64,000 nt of DNA, from positions 1,364,001-1,428,000 of the forward strand of contig JAVTVX010000024.1 in the NCBI GenBank assembly GCA_033439265.1, written 5' to 3'. The stretch is from Dillenia suffruticosa (taxonomy: Eukaryota; Streptophyta; Magnoliopsida; Dilleniales; Dilleniaceae). A program made the position numbers and the translations under genes. The notes below the pieces were generated by a model. The model was not told the DNA's origin and did not search any database. It was given only the letters and a program-made list of their open reading frames with translations. The first letter of the stretch is position 1; each line of letters opens with the position of its first letter. Of this stretch, positions 50,941-62,211 are shown piece after piece.

Positions 50941-52252
50941 ATGGCAGAGATGATGGTTGAGACAATTTCCATTGAAACCATCAAACCTTCCTCTCCAACC
51001 CCACAACATCTAAAAACCTTTAAACTCTGTATCTGATCAAATCTCTCCCACCAATTACGTGCCAATTTCTTTCTTCTACAACCCAAATGAGAGCTTTCTT
51101 AGTACTGCAAGTCACATATCCTCTGTTCTAAAGAAATCACTCTCCGAAACACTTACCAAGTATTACCCAATTGCTGGAAGGTTCAAACATGAAGTCTTTA
51201 TTGATTGTAATGATGAAGGAGTTGATTTCATTGAAGCCCGCATCAATAACAACTTGTATGACCTTCTCAAAACTCCTAATATTGAAACTCTGAGCTCCAT
51301 TTTTCCCAAGGGCTTGCCGTGGAGTGATTCGATTCATGGCCGTCCATTAGTTGTTCAGTTGAATTTCTTCAATTGCGGTGGAGTTGCTGTAGGTGTCTGT
51401 TTCTCACACAGGATTGGTGATGCATCTACCATCAGTTGCTTCATGAATGACTGGGCTAACTCTGCAAGGAACAAAGAAATACAGAGTCCTCTGTTTATTG
51501 GGATGTCTCTGTTTCCGCCAATAGATCAATTTACATTTCCTAAAATTGCATTTGATAAACAAAATTGTGTGACGAGGAGGTTTGTTTTCAATGCCAAAAA
51601 GCTTCAAGAATTGAAAGAAAGGGTTATCTCCAGCTCAGGAGTGAAAAATCCAACTAGAGTTGAGCTTGTGACAGCACTTATTAACAGGTGTGCTCTGTTG
51701 TCAAACAGAGTAAATTCAAATCCTGCGAGGCCGGCAGTGGTTTTCCAAGCGATAAACCTGCGAAAAAGGATGAACCCACAATTGCCAGAGAACTCTGCAG
51801 GAAATCTAGCTTGGTCATCTATGGTTTTGGTCGATGCAGACAAAGAACCGGACCTGAATTGGCTTGTGGGTCAGTACAGAGAAGATTTAGAAGAGACCTG
51901 CAAAAATCTGGCTAGAAAACTAGACGGAACTGATGCTGTCTCGGCGTTTTTTGAGGGTTTGAGGAAATTCGAGAAGGTATTAAAATTTGGGAGTGGTGTT
52001 GATTTGTATATATGCAGCAGTTGGTGCAGATATCCATTACATGAAGTGGATTTTGGGTGGGGGAAGCCTGTTTGGGTGAGCATTGAAGGTCATCTGTTCA
52101 AGAATGTTGTGGTTTTAATGGACACAAGTAAGGGAGATGGTATTGAAGCTGTGGTGTCCTTAGATGAACAAGATATGGCCAAGTTTGAATCTAATGAGGA
52201 GCTCTTGGAGTTCGCTTCCTTGAATCCAAGTCCTCTCCTATGTCCAGTCTAG
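50941..52252 (+). pseudogene. BAHD acyltransferase with N-terminal frameshift
   Basis: The family (HXXXD acyltransferases, vinorine-synthase-like clade) moves acyl groups from acyl-CoA to alcohols or amines in the cytosol. The ATG at 50941 opens MAEMMVETISIETIKPSSPT and runs to a TGA at 51034-51036. The rest of the protein continues in another frame from the GAT at 51035 (DQISPTNYVPISFFYNP) to the stop at 52252, with no further break. That 3' frame has HRIGD (HXXXD) and DFGWG, and would give a family-length enzyme of about 435 residues if the frame were continuous. It has no ATG of its own before about residue 130 (position 51059 is GTG). So one indel near 51030 disables it, unless this is an assembly error. 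It has a single exon, as in the intact copy. Confidence 0.85.
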
Positions 52253-52984
52253 TTACTTTACCACTGTAACCACGTTTTGTTAAGAATGATAAAAACAAAT
52301 AGAGTGAATGAACTTTGTTGAGAATTGCATGGGTAGGTTGCTCATAAATTGCATGAGAACTTTGATGAGAATCCAAATTACTATTGGCAGAAGTCATGTT
52401 TTTTCCTCCAAATTTCTACGAACCTACTTTAACTCTTTAAAAGTTACGTAATATAAAATATATATCTAAAAATAAAAAAGTTAAATATTTAACTTTATTA
52501 CAAAATAAGTATATGAATATAATAGACATATCATTAAATAAACTAAATTTCGAATAAAGAAACAAAATTTCGAATCTAAAATCCCTAAACTCTAACTTTG
52601 TGTACATACCCATTTGTCAAAATTATTGTAGAAAGAACGAATCTCGACACTATTGGATATGAGGGTCTCCTTTACTTGTATCAGTCCTCAAATTTGTCTA
52701 AGAGACATGGACCTTATAATATGAATAAAAATATCCATATTTATTTGTTTAGTCATGGATTGAGAGTCCCCTTTTATGAAAATCTTGAGAGGCTAAACTA
52801 ATAATACGAAATCGAACAGGTCAGATCCCATTAGAAAAATATATCAATAAATCAAACCGACTCAACATCTTGAACCATAAAACCTTGATTTGTTTGGGAT
52901 AGACCCTCATATCTTACATTATCAACATATGGGCAACCTTCCTTTTCTTACATAAACAAAAGTCAAATATTACAGAGAACTGAA
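52253..52984. other. Spacer between the frameshifted BAHD gene and the relic
   Basis: AT-rich, without a gene. The right part (about 52740-52984) matches the 3' flank of the intact BAHD gene at about 58740-58930 (TTGATTTGTTTGGGATA.., CATATCTTACATTAT), so it belongs to the duplicated block. Confidence 0.55.
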
Positions 52985-53656
52985 AAATTGAAATCGTTTT
53001 ACACACTTGAAGCTGTATCGAGAAGTGTGGGCACTAGGACTTGGGGAAGCCAAAGCAAGGAGCTCTTTATCTACTTCAAACTTAGCCATGTCTTCCTCCT
53101 CCGAGCTAACCAAAGCTTCGATTCCATTACCAGGGGGCGTGCCGGTGAAAAACAGGTCATTGAAGGTGCATTTTAGCTGACACGACCCGAATAGGCTCGC
53201 CCCAGCCGAAATCCGCCTCGTTCAATGGGAATCAACACGAGTTAATGACCTGTTGAAGCTTCCCACGTAATCACTATTGATTTGTCGGCTTGATGTTCTC
53301 ATCACACCCAACAACCCATAACACTCATCCGACCCCTCCGAGTTCACCTTAGGAATTGCTATTGCCGATCGACTAACATTTCCGAAGTAATTGTCGGACA
53401 GTGGCAGGTTGACCCGAGTCCGTAATTTCAATGCTGTCGGCGGCTACGTCTTTGCTGCTACAGTCATTTTCTTTTGGGTAGAAGAATAGCATTAGGCATG
53501 AAAAAAGGAGGTGTGATTTGGCCAAGGAAGGAGAGCTTGTAGAATCGGAGGTGGTGTGGTGATGGAGAAGACGGTTTAATGGTGTGTTTTGAAAATCACT
53601 CTATCTGTATTTCTACAACCTTCATGCTATCTTCTCGATGTTGAGACCCAGTAACG
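52985..53656 (-). pseudogene. BAHD acyltransferase relic with internal deletion
   Basis: A decayed copy of the intact gene at 59153-60505. On the minus strand the N-terminal part (about 53650-53440, ..KLSFLGQITPPFFM-like, FYPKEN) is followed directly by the LRTRVNLPLSDNYFGNVSRS block. This removes roughly residues 70-275, including the HXXXD motif. A second deletion lies between SDYVGSFN and the DFGWG region, which is out of frame. Stops interrupt the tail, and the ATG equivalent reads CTG. The TATA box (53736-53744) and flanks are still recognisable. Confidence 0.88.
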
Positions 53657-55739
53657 GAACAAATATTGTTTTGTGCTGCTAATTGGTCGTGCGTCTGCCA
53701 GAGTGCGATGTTAATGATAACAGTAGTAGTTAGGGTTTATATAGAGGAAATCGATCGGCTTTCGTGATAAATAATGATTGGCCATCCACTGCTGTGCTGT
53801 CTTTTAGTCTTTCCCGAACCATGACGAGTGGTCAACTTTTGCATGGCTTGGGTCTACGTTCAAACTAAATGATTTAGCCTTCATGAGTCGTCGTAAAGTA
53901 GGTTTCAAATATTCACCACCGAATCAATTAAAAGATTCTGTCAACAAAAAAAACACAATAAATTTCTAATTAAATTTATTTTATCATTAATTAATTACGT
54001 TTTCATTTTTTTAAAAAGGGATTGATATTTAATTTTTTTTTAAATTTTTTTAATTTCGATTCTAAAATGTAAATTAAAACTAAAATCACAATCTTCGAAA
54101 CTTGTACCATTTGACATAGGACCCTAAACGCGTCGTTTCTTTAAGATTTGATTCCGCTTTCTTTAAATCAACAATCAGAACCTAATTGTTTTGAGATCCA
54201 AATCGACAATTTTGAAACCCCAACCACGTCTATTATTTTTTTTTTGATATTATGTTTTAGATATCGTTTGGTATTTAGATTTTGTCCTGACTAAACTGGA
54301 TCGACTATTGTAATGATTCCTTTCTGAGGATGGATCTCCTAATAGAGAACGTTTCATACACATAAGGACGCGATACTCTTAGGAAGAGTTGAATGTTGGT
54401 CATATTTAAGGGTTTTAATCCCATATTTAATTGAATCAATTCATATTAGTCCTAACTGCATCTATGTCATGGCAACGATGGCAATTGAAATGGGTAGAAA
54501 ATGAAAAGGAAGAATTTCTTAATCTAGAAGAAAAAACTGAAAAAAGACAAAGACTTTTGTTGCTGTCATTCATGTGTCCTCTTATATATTCTTTTAGGTT
54601 TGATGAATTGAATTGCAATGTTGAGGAAAATAACCAAGACCGACACTAAACAACGACCCTTCTCGAAGTGTGACAACAATTTCCTGTTCTAGAGCAATAT
54701 TGAATATAAAGTCCATATAGTTTAATAGTATAAATTCTTTTTCTTAATATAACGGTTCTAAATTTAAATTTTTATAAAATAAAAAAAAACCCTTTTCTAG
54801 TTGTTGACCATTCTGTGAAATGATGACCGATTCCATCGTTACTAACATATGTTACAAGTTGCTTCCAAGTGCTAAGCGACGCTTTCTCCGGGGATCGACA
54901 TCACAATGACTGCTTTCTCGGGGATGGAAATTTTTCGAAATCAAGTTTTAAATTCTAATTTTAAAAATAAAAAAATATTATATCAAAATAATTATCCTTT
55001 AAATGAATTCGATAAACACTCAAATCAAATTAATTATAATATGATTTTAAATATGGATTAATATAATACAAAAAAATAGAAAAAAAATTTGAGTTATTTT
55101 GTATGGTTAATAATAATAATAATAATAATTTTTTGTTCTAATTTAATTGAGGTCTGAAATTATTTCCCAAGATTTATCATTTTATGTTTTTTTTGGGATA
55201 AAAAATCAAAATTTTAGCCTGAATTTTTATATATTTAATTGTCGTAGAATCAGGCTATATTGTTTTTTCCCCTAAAGACTATAAGAAAAAATTGTGAATC
55301 CTTGAGAGAGAGAGAGAGAGAGAGAGAGATGAACTTGATCATGTAATGTTTAATATTTGAAACATTAAACATTGAATAATTTAAATAATATTTAATGAAG
55401 GAAATATCCATCGTGAAGCGTTCAACCCAACAAAGCCAAGAAATGTAATGTTCTCACGCAGGTTGCATGAGAATGGGAACGAGAAAATAGAAACGCATAA
55501 TGCGAAAAAATAATATTTTGTAAAAATAAAAAATATAAAAATATAAAATTTATAAGAATTTTTTGTAAATATTAATTAATGGGTAAATTATCCTCTCTCC
55601 CTGTGGTTTAACTGACCCCGTGATTTTATAAAAAATGAAAAGTGAATGGAAATGAGATTCAATGGTGATTGACGTGTACGCGTCAAAAACGTTGGTTGTC
55701 GCAGAAGATTATTATTATGATTTTTTTTTTACCAAAATT

Positions 55740-56250
55740 ATCCCAATCTTCTCTCTCCTCTCCTCTCCTCTCAGCAGCCATGGCTGCCTTTGAATTCAAG
55801 CCCCAATCTTCTGTCTCCTCTCCTCCGCTCCGTTGTCAGCAACAGCAAGTCCTCTCTCCTCTCTCTCTCTCTCTCTCTCTCCCGTCGCCAACAGCGGAAA
55901 GGGTCTCTTCTCTCTCCTCTTCCCTCCTCCGTCGCCAGCAACAAAGCACTCTCTCCTTCTCTCTCTGTCTCTCTCCTCTCCTTTCCCATGTCGGCAAACT
56001 AGTGCGCTTGACGGCCGACTGCGAGCCCTCTCTCCTTCATCACATCAGTCGCCTTGTTCGCCTATTCCTTCATCACATAACTCTCCTTCTGCAATTTCCC
56101 TAACTCTCTCCTCTCTCCTTTGCCTAGTTCGCCTAGTCCTCTCTCTCCTGATTGAATCGTCTCCGTCGGTTGATCGCCATTTTCCATTCACCCGATTGAA
56201 TCGTCTCCTCTCTCCTTCGTCACCAATCCTATTCGCCATTAGTCTTCCAT
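55740..56250 (+). repeat. CT-rich degenerate tandem repeat block
   Basis: Modules of about 50-65 bases alternate CT-rich runs (CTCTCTCCTCTCC) with a CGTCGCCAGCAACA-like segment, at least three times between 55740 and 55945. Later, ATTGAATCGTCTCC and TTCATCACAT blocks recur. The pyrimidine strand bias is strong. It could be a transcript leader or part of an unrecognised transposon whose left edge is near 55580 (CCTCTCTCCCTGTGGTTTAA). Confidence 0.5.
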
Positions 56251-56264
56251 CCGCCGTTGAAGAT

Positions 56265-56306
<42 letters not shown>

Positions 56307-57991
56307 GCACGGTTGGATTTTGACTTTTGTTCTCTGTTATGCTTCTCCAAAAGGTTTGATATTCTTTAGTTTTTGTCATTTCGGGTACTTGAACATCAGC
56401 TCTCAGTTTCTACTTTGGCTTGTGTTGAATTGTTTTTGTTCTTCTACCTTTACGGTTTAAGCTAAAATAGTGTTTCTTTCCGGGTATCCGTAATTTGATA
56501 TGATCATGAGGCATTCTTCATGTTTGCTTACTGGGTGTTTTTTTGGATAAAAGAAAATTAAAAAAAAAAAAAATTGAGGTAGAAAGTTTTTTTCCTTTAG
56601 CATTTTCCAACGAACATGTTAAATGTCCAACTGTTCAAGATGAAGAAGAGGGGGAGAGAGAGTTGAGTTTTTTTTTTTTTTTTTTTTTTTTTTTGGTGGT
56701 GCACCCTGGGTTGAAGATGAACGTAGAAGGAGAGAGAGCGTGAGGAGTATTATAAACATTTAACATGTTTCCGTTATATCATCGTTAATTTCATTAAATT
56801 TCTTCTAATTTTTCTTTCTTCTTTTAACCCCACACGTCATAAATGAATATTTTTTCATCGTATCAAATAAATTTTGAATGGAATAAATTAAATTTTGTCG
56901 ATGGTATTCATAATTTTTAATTAATCACTAACATATTTTAATTAATTTATTTATTGCTAATATTCTCCGTTCCTCGTTATCTTACACGAGGACCAGTCGA
57001 TTCTGCTTTTTGTGTGGGTCCAAGCGCGTGTGGACTTTTTCTGCGTTGTCCCTTCACCTGGACAAAAAGTTTAGCTGGATGACCGTGACAGCAAATTCCC
57101 ATGACCAGCCATGAAAGGCCAGGCCCCTATCACACGTCGAGAAAGGTCGATGTGATGCTATTTGACCTTAGTGCTGCTTGTTTCTCGAAATTTTCGTATT
57201 TAAGAAGATTGAAGATAAAAAATTTAATATTTATCTCCGTACGTACCTAAGGAAAATAGACAATTTGAGTCTTCGTCGAGGGAGTTATATTCCGAAATAA
57301 CTAAAAAAAAAAAATTAAATAATCTTGGAACCAAACAAGTTTTAGAAATAACCATAATTTCTCACGGGTTGGACATACATTATTACGTGACAGCACCCGA
57401 TTTGTTGAATCCCTTGTGTTACATTTTTTAAACACGACACAAAGACGCGATAAGCTTCCGCCGCTGCCATTAGCACTCAGCGGCCCCTCCCTCGGCCGCC
57501 CGTGACTCTGCTCCGCTCCCCTCCAATATTTTTTTTTAAAATTTAGTATTTTAATATTTATAAATATGTTTATTTTTACGATCTTATATAAAATAAAGAA
57601 AAAAAAAAGACAATTTGATAAAGTGAATTTGACTATTTCTCCAATACTGTGATTTCCATATAACATAAAAAATTAATAGTTAAAATGAAAAATTTTTATT
57701 ATTTTTATTTATTTTTTATGTAATCAAAATATTGCTCAACCATCCCTTTCGCGCCTGCGTGCATCTCAATATTTGTGTATTGAATTCATGCAGCTTTTTG
57801 GAGGTACAAGAGAATACTTAAGTACTGGTCCTGCTGAACGCAACCCGCAATGCATCCCGTAAAGGTGTCTTTTGGTTACGACGAATTGATATAAAATATA
57901 AAATATAATAATATAAAATAATTCATAGAATAAAGAATTTATTATTATTCTTATCAGAATTTGTGCATTTCTCTACGTTTTTCGTCTATTG

Positions 57992-57993
<2 letters not shown>

Positions 57994-58052
<59 letters not shown>
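57994..58052 (+). repeat. Long (GA)n microsatellite
   Basis: About 29 uninterrupted GA units, the longest dinucleotide repeat in the window, followed by interrupted GGGAGAGAGGGAGA sequence. Confidence 0.97.
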
Positions 58053-58060
<8 letters not shown>

Positions 58061-59152
58061 GGAGAAAATGCTACTATAATTCATGACAAGTGCATTTTTT
58101 GATTATTGGATTAATAATATCTTTTGAGGAGAGGTTGGAGGAATCTCCATATCAGAACGAAGACGGGATCAGAGCCTAACCTACTCAAGCCAGCGAATCC
58201 TCCCAATTACTGATAACAATAAAGTAGCAACCTCTTTGTCGCACCCTAGGCAATAGATGCCCTCTAAAAAATCATTTCATTTCACTACCAGCAGATGCCT
58301 TATAAGCACAAGAAGATTGCCAAATCTCCTTTCCCATCAATTCTGTGTTATGGCCATGACACGCAACCCATTCTGCGCTTGGAGTTATTGCATATGGGGT
58401 CTCTCTAACATGTATCAATGCTCAGATTCGTTTATCAAGAGATGTTGACATGTGGTCACGGATTCACAGCCCTTCTTTTGGAACTCTTAGGAGATAATCA
58501 AAAGAGTTGCGTAGACATTCGATTTAAATTTTTTAATTAAGTTTTAAAATTTTTAATTAATTCTCAAATTTAAAATTTAATAATAAAAAATTATATAGAG
58601 AGATTCCTTAAATTATCGAATTAATTAAAATATGATTACGAATATTAATTGGTATATAAAAAAAAAAAGAGTTGATCCCACTATAAGTATAAATGTATAA
58701 ATGAATTGAATGAATCATAAGGGTCATATCGACCTAACAAAAAAATAATAATTTAATCACCAAACTTTGATTTGTTTAGGATATTGTCGCATATCTTACA
58801 TTATTATCCATATGTTGACAACCTTACTCTTCACACACACAAACGAAGAATGAATATTATTCAAAAGAAATACTAAAAATTATATAAAAAAAGAAATGCA
58901 AAAAACTGGAAAAGTGATATAGTTTTACACGCTTGAAGTTGTATTGAGCAACAGTGCAGACGTGAGAGCAGCCATGAGATGACAACCCTTCACTATGTGC
59001 CACTTGAGTGGATCTCATGAGCTCCACATGAATCTTCCTCCGGCAGTTAGAAGTTGTGTGAATCCTGTAATTTGATTGACCGGCACACAAAATAATAAAC
59101 TGGGATGACAGCAGATCATTTAGGAAAGTATGAAAACTTCTAAGCAACATGT

Positions 59153-60505
59153 TCAAAGAAGTTCTTTGGCATGGGGGCTTGGCGAAGCAAATGCAAGGAG
59201 CTCGTTATCCGCTTCAAGCTTGGCCATATCTTCCTCCTTCAGGCTAATCCAAGCTTCAATTCCATCGCCAGAAGGCGTGTCAGTGAAAGTACACAAGTTT
59301 TTGAAAGGTAGTTTTGCTGAGGCGACCCAAGTAGGCTTGCCAAACCCGAAATCCGCTTCGTACAACGGGAACCGACACAAGCTTGTGAAGCTAAATGGCA
59401 CCACTTCACCTCTAGTGACCTGTTTAGCCCTTTGTTTGAGAAAGTCCAAATGCTTATGTCCCTCTTTCAGCTTCGCCACATAATTACTATCGATTTGTCG
59501 GATTGACTCTCTCATCTTACCCACCAACCCGTAACACTCAATGGACCCCTCCGAATCCACCTTAGGAACTGCTATTGCGATCCGACTAATATTTCCAAAA
59601 TAATTGTCGGGCAATGGCGGGTCAACCCGAGTTCGCAAATTCACAGCGTGCAGTACACTATAATTCTTCTCGGTCGGGTTGTGCTGTGTTGTTGCCACAA
59701 ACCGACTCCATATAAAAGCTGACAAAGCCTCAACCCGAGTTGGCCGACAAGAAGAGTCTGCACTCGAACCGTTTGCATATTTGTCTTTGAGAGTATTTAT
59801 TGCGGAAGAACTAAACACAAACCTCTTCATGGAAATACTACTCTTGTCTCGTATGATCCCGGTCGTCGGTTGGAATCCAGAAATAGAAATCTGAGGGAAA
59901 AGCTCGGCCGTCTCGAACTTCGGAAGGACTGTTGCCTCGTCTAAGGCACCACGAGCGGCGGTTGTAGCCCAATCGCCAACAACATGAAAGAAGGACAAGG
60001 CGTCGGCTACCTTATGTGACATGCACACGCCGAGAGCAATCCCACCGCAGTTGAAAAAGTTAACTTGTATTCCCATGACCAAGTCCTCAACCTCGTCGAG
60101 CTTGAAAGGAAGGAGTTTGTTGAGCTCGCATGGGACAGGATCATTGACAACATCGTATAGATTGCAATTGGCGCGAGCTTCGATGTATGGAACTCCTTGG
60201 TCGCTACAGTCTACGTAGAGGTTGTCGAAGACACGCCCGGAGAGAGGATGGTACCTCGTGAGAACCTCGGACAAGGACTTCTTAAGAATTTCAACACGGT
60301 TGTCGTTGCTGCTAGAGTTACTTTCTTTTGGGTAGAAGAATAGCATAGGCATGAAAATAGGAGGTTGGATTTGATCAAGGAAAGAGAGCTTGTGGTTTCG
60401 GAGATGGTCCGGTGTGGGAGATGATGGTTTAATGATGTCTTTGGAAATTACTTCCACCTCTAGCTCTACAACCTTAATTTTTTCTTCACAATGTTCAGAC
60501 CCCAT
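59153..60505 (-). CDS. BAHD acyltransferase, intact
   Basis: Cytosolic acyl-CoA-dependent acyltransferase of the HXXXD family, closest in look to vinorine-synthase/alkaloid O-acetyltransferase-like proteins (Arabidopsis AT3G26040 group, from memory). It is one exon of 450 residues, the usual length. The catalytic motif SHKVADA has H164 and D168. The structural motif DFGFG lies at 385-389. The N-terminal VEVISKDIIKPSSPTPDHLRNHKLS and the FFYPKE strand are typical of the clade. The acceptor and acyl donor cannot be told from sequence. The start ATG at 60505 lies about 96 bases below a TATATAA box (60601-60607). It is the only undamaged member of the local cluster and the likely source of the 53 kb relic. 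Confidence 0.93.
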   Translation of the reverse strand: MGSEHCEEKIKVVELEVEVISKDIIKPSSPTPDHLRNHKLSFLDQIQPPIFMPMLFFYPKESNSSSNDNRVEILKKSLSEVLTRYHPLSGRVFDNLYVDCSDQGVPYIEARANCNLYDVVNDPVPCELNKLLPFKLDEVEDLVMGIQVNFFNCGGIALGVCMSHKVADALSFFHVVGDWATTAARGALDEATVLPKFETAELFPQISISGFQPTTGIIRDKSSISMKRFVFSSSAINTLKDKYANGSSADSSCRPTRVEALSAFIWSRFVATTQHNPTEKNYSVLHAVNLRTRVDPPLPDNYFGNISRIAIAVPKVDSEGSIECYGLVGKMRESIRQIDSNYVAKLKEGHKHLDFLKQRAKQVTRGEVVPFSFTSLCRFPLYEADFGFGKPTWVASAKLPFKNLCTFTDTPSGDGIEAWISLKEEDMAKLEADNELLAFASPSPHAKELL

Positions 60506-60600
60506 AATGGAACAAAAATTGTTCTGTGCTGATCAATTGATCTTGTGGGTGTGGAGTGTGAAGTTTTGGATGACCTTAGTGCCTAGTCGGGTGAGGGGTT

Positions 60601-60607
60601 TATATAA
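60601..60607 (-). promoter_or_regulatory. TATA box of the intact BAHD gene
   Basis: The minus strand reads TCTTATATAAACC, a good plant TATA box about 95 bases upstream of the start codon. The relic at 53 kb keeps the same box (CTATATAAAC, 53744-53735) at a similar distance, so the duplication carried the promoter. Confidence 0.75.
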
Positions 60608-61027
60608 GAGGAAATAGTGGGAAAAGTCAAAAGGATCAAACCTTTTGTGGTCAGTTGTGAACAAGGACCCAATTGCAAGATGATCATTTGTTTGTGGGTA
60701 TGGTAGATATTATAACTAAATTATGGAGAAATTCCCAATACGCAGAAATCTTTGATAGGGGCCAGTGGTTTCTTGAAAAGGCTCGACGGTAATGAATATC
60801 CCATCAATCCTATTCATCAGTCGAAATTTCTTTTCAGTCTTTTATTATTATTATTATTATTATTAAAAATTTCATCCATCGTTCGATTTAATTCTAAATG
60901 CTTTAACTCATCCTATCTAGTTCAAAATGTTTAAATTTAATTATAATTATAATTTAATGATAAAATTATAAATAAATTATATAATCTCCTGTAAAACATG
61001 TCATGTGACAAACGTGAGATTTACATA

Positions 61028-61202
61028 GTTTTTTTTTATCATTGGTATTTAATTTTTATCTGATTAATTTATTTCGAGTATTATGAATCTCATTTTTTGA
61101 GTTGACTCTCTCAAATCTTTTATCGCTATTTGTAGAGGTCAAACTCGAGATCTCTGATTAAAAGAATAGAGTGTTCAATCACTCAACCTAAAATATTTAG
61201 TA
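61028..61202 (-). mobile_element. SINE copy with target-site duplication
   Basis: On the minus strand: a tRNA-like head (GGTTGAGTGATTGAACACTC, then ATCTCGAGTTTGACCTCT as a B-box-like part), the CGATAAAAGATTTGAGAGAG block, AGTCAACTC, ATACTCGAAATAAATTAATC, ATACCAATGATAAAA and an A-rich tail (T run at 61029-61037). It is flanked by AGATTTACATA (61017-61027) and AGATTTACGTA (61203-61213), 10 of 11 matching, as expected for retroposition. Confidence 0.82.
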
Positions 61203-62020
61203 AGATTTACGTAATTGTTACTCGAAACTCCATGTAACCTGATTATTCCTATAAATTTATGTGATTATTTTTTCTTAAACATCATTCGCTAACTATTGAA
61301 TTTCGGGCATGATTTTATAATTTACCACGTAAAAACTTTGTATTCACATTCATTCTAAATCTTGATTATATACAATGGCCAAACCTTGTTAAGCCATTAA
61401 TAAATATTTTATGATACTATGTTTCCACAGTAGCTTTTTTAATGACACTTTGTATTTTTTAATAATATAAGATTTATTAATAACTTTGTGTAGGTAAATG
61501 TCATGTTCAAGCATTCCTAATTCATAAATCCCAGAAAGCTATTGTTTGACATAAACATTTTCTACATAAATTTTTCATAGTCAAGCATCTAACAAAATCT
61601 CCCCACCGTAAGCTTTTTTCCAACATTTTTTTTCCTTTGCAATATACTTTTTTTCCCAAATGTAATAGTGATGTGCACAAACTTTGAAATGGAGAGAATT
61701 CTGGATTAGTTAAGAAACTCAAATCTTTTGCTAGAGATATTCAAAATTGTCTACCAAAAAAGGCCAAAATTGCTAGCTATGATCTTCAACCTGAGAATCC
61801 CACTGGTAGCGTGGGGTGTGGGAAAGCCTCCCCAAATTTCTTTGCATTTCGGCAAAGTCTTATTATCAGAATATTTTAAATTTCACTTTCTCGGCTCGTC
61901 TATCTTTATTATTTGTGCAATGTGGGGACTTTTTGAAAACCAAGTGGGTGTTTCCATTACTTTCTTTTTTCTGTTTGAGTCAAATGAAACTTCGTAGCCA
62001 AATGCCCTGATTTTGACTTT

Positions 62021-62211
62021 TTTTTTTATTATGACTAGATCATCAATTCAGGATCTGAGATTTTGTTCTGATTAATATAGGTTGATCGCTTGCAGAATCC
62101 AATTGAGGGGGCAGGTCTCATAGTACTGATTTTTTCATTGTCATGGGGATTGAACTCCCGACCATGATTAAAGAGCGTCAGTTTCAAAACCAACTGAGTT
62201 ATCAGACGTTG
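62021..62211 (-). mobile_element. SINE copy with 18-base target-site duplication
   Basis: The minus strand starts CAACGTCTGATAACTCAGTTGG, a tRNA-like 5' end with an A box, followed by GGTCGGGAGTTCAATCCCC as a B box. A body then ends GATCTAGTCATAATA and an A tail (T run from 62021). The flanks ATGCCCTGATTTTGACTT (62003-62020) and ATGTCCTGATTTTGACTT (62212-62229) match at 17 of 18 bases, a clear target-site duplication. The two flanks are little diverged, so insertion is fairly recent. Confidence 0.92.

Larger units (their letters stand above)
53657..59152. other. Long gene-poor region within the BAHD cluster
   Basis: No protein-coding gene is supported over 5.5 kb. Contents: the promoter remnant of the BAHD relic (to about 53830); very AT-rich DNA; (GA)n tracts at 55304-55329, 56268-56302 and 57994-58052; a CT-rich degenerate repeat block at 55740-56250; a short GC-rich island at about 57460-57525; and, from about 58740, the 3' flank of the intact BAHD gene. 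The long serine/leucine ORFs at 55670-56370 are translations of CT repeats. Confidence 0.6.

Noticed and set aside
51059-52252. A separate complete BAHD protein starting at 51059
   Set aside because: The codon there is GTG, not ATG, and the family N-terminus lies upstream in another frame. It is the body of a frameshifted gene.
54250-54330. Possible further copy of the 62 kb SINE family
   Set aside because: Only a short stretch (ATTTTGTCCTGA and following) is similar, too weak without alignment.
55669-56369. Serine/leucine-rich ORFs on both strands
   Set aside because: They are translations of CT/GA repeats, overlap in several frames and lack any family motif.
57301-57666. 121-codon minus-strand ORF
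   Set aside because: Low-complexity Phe/Ile/Lys ends around a short GC-rich patch; no domain is recognisable.
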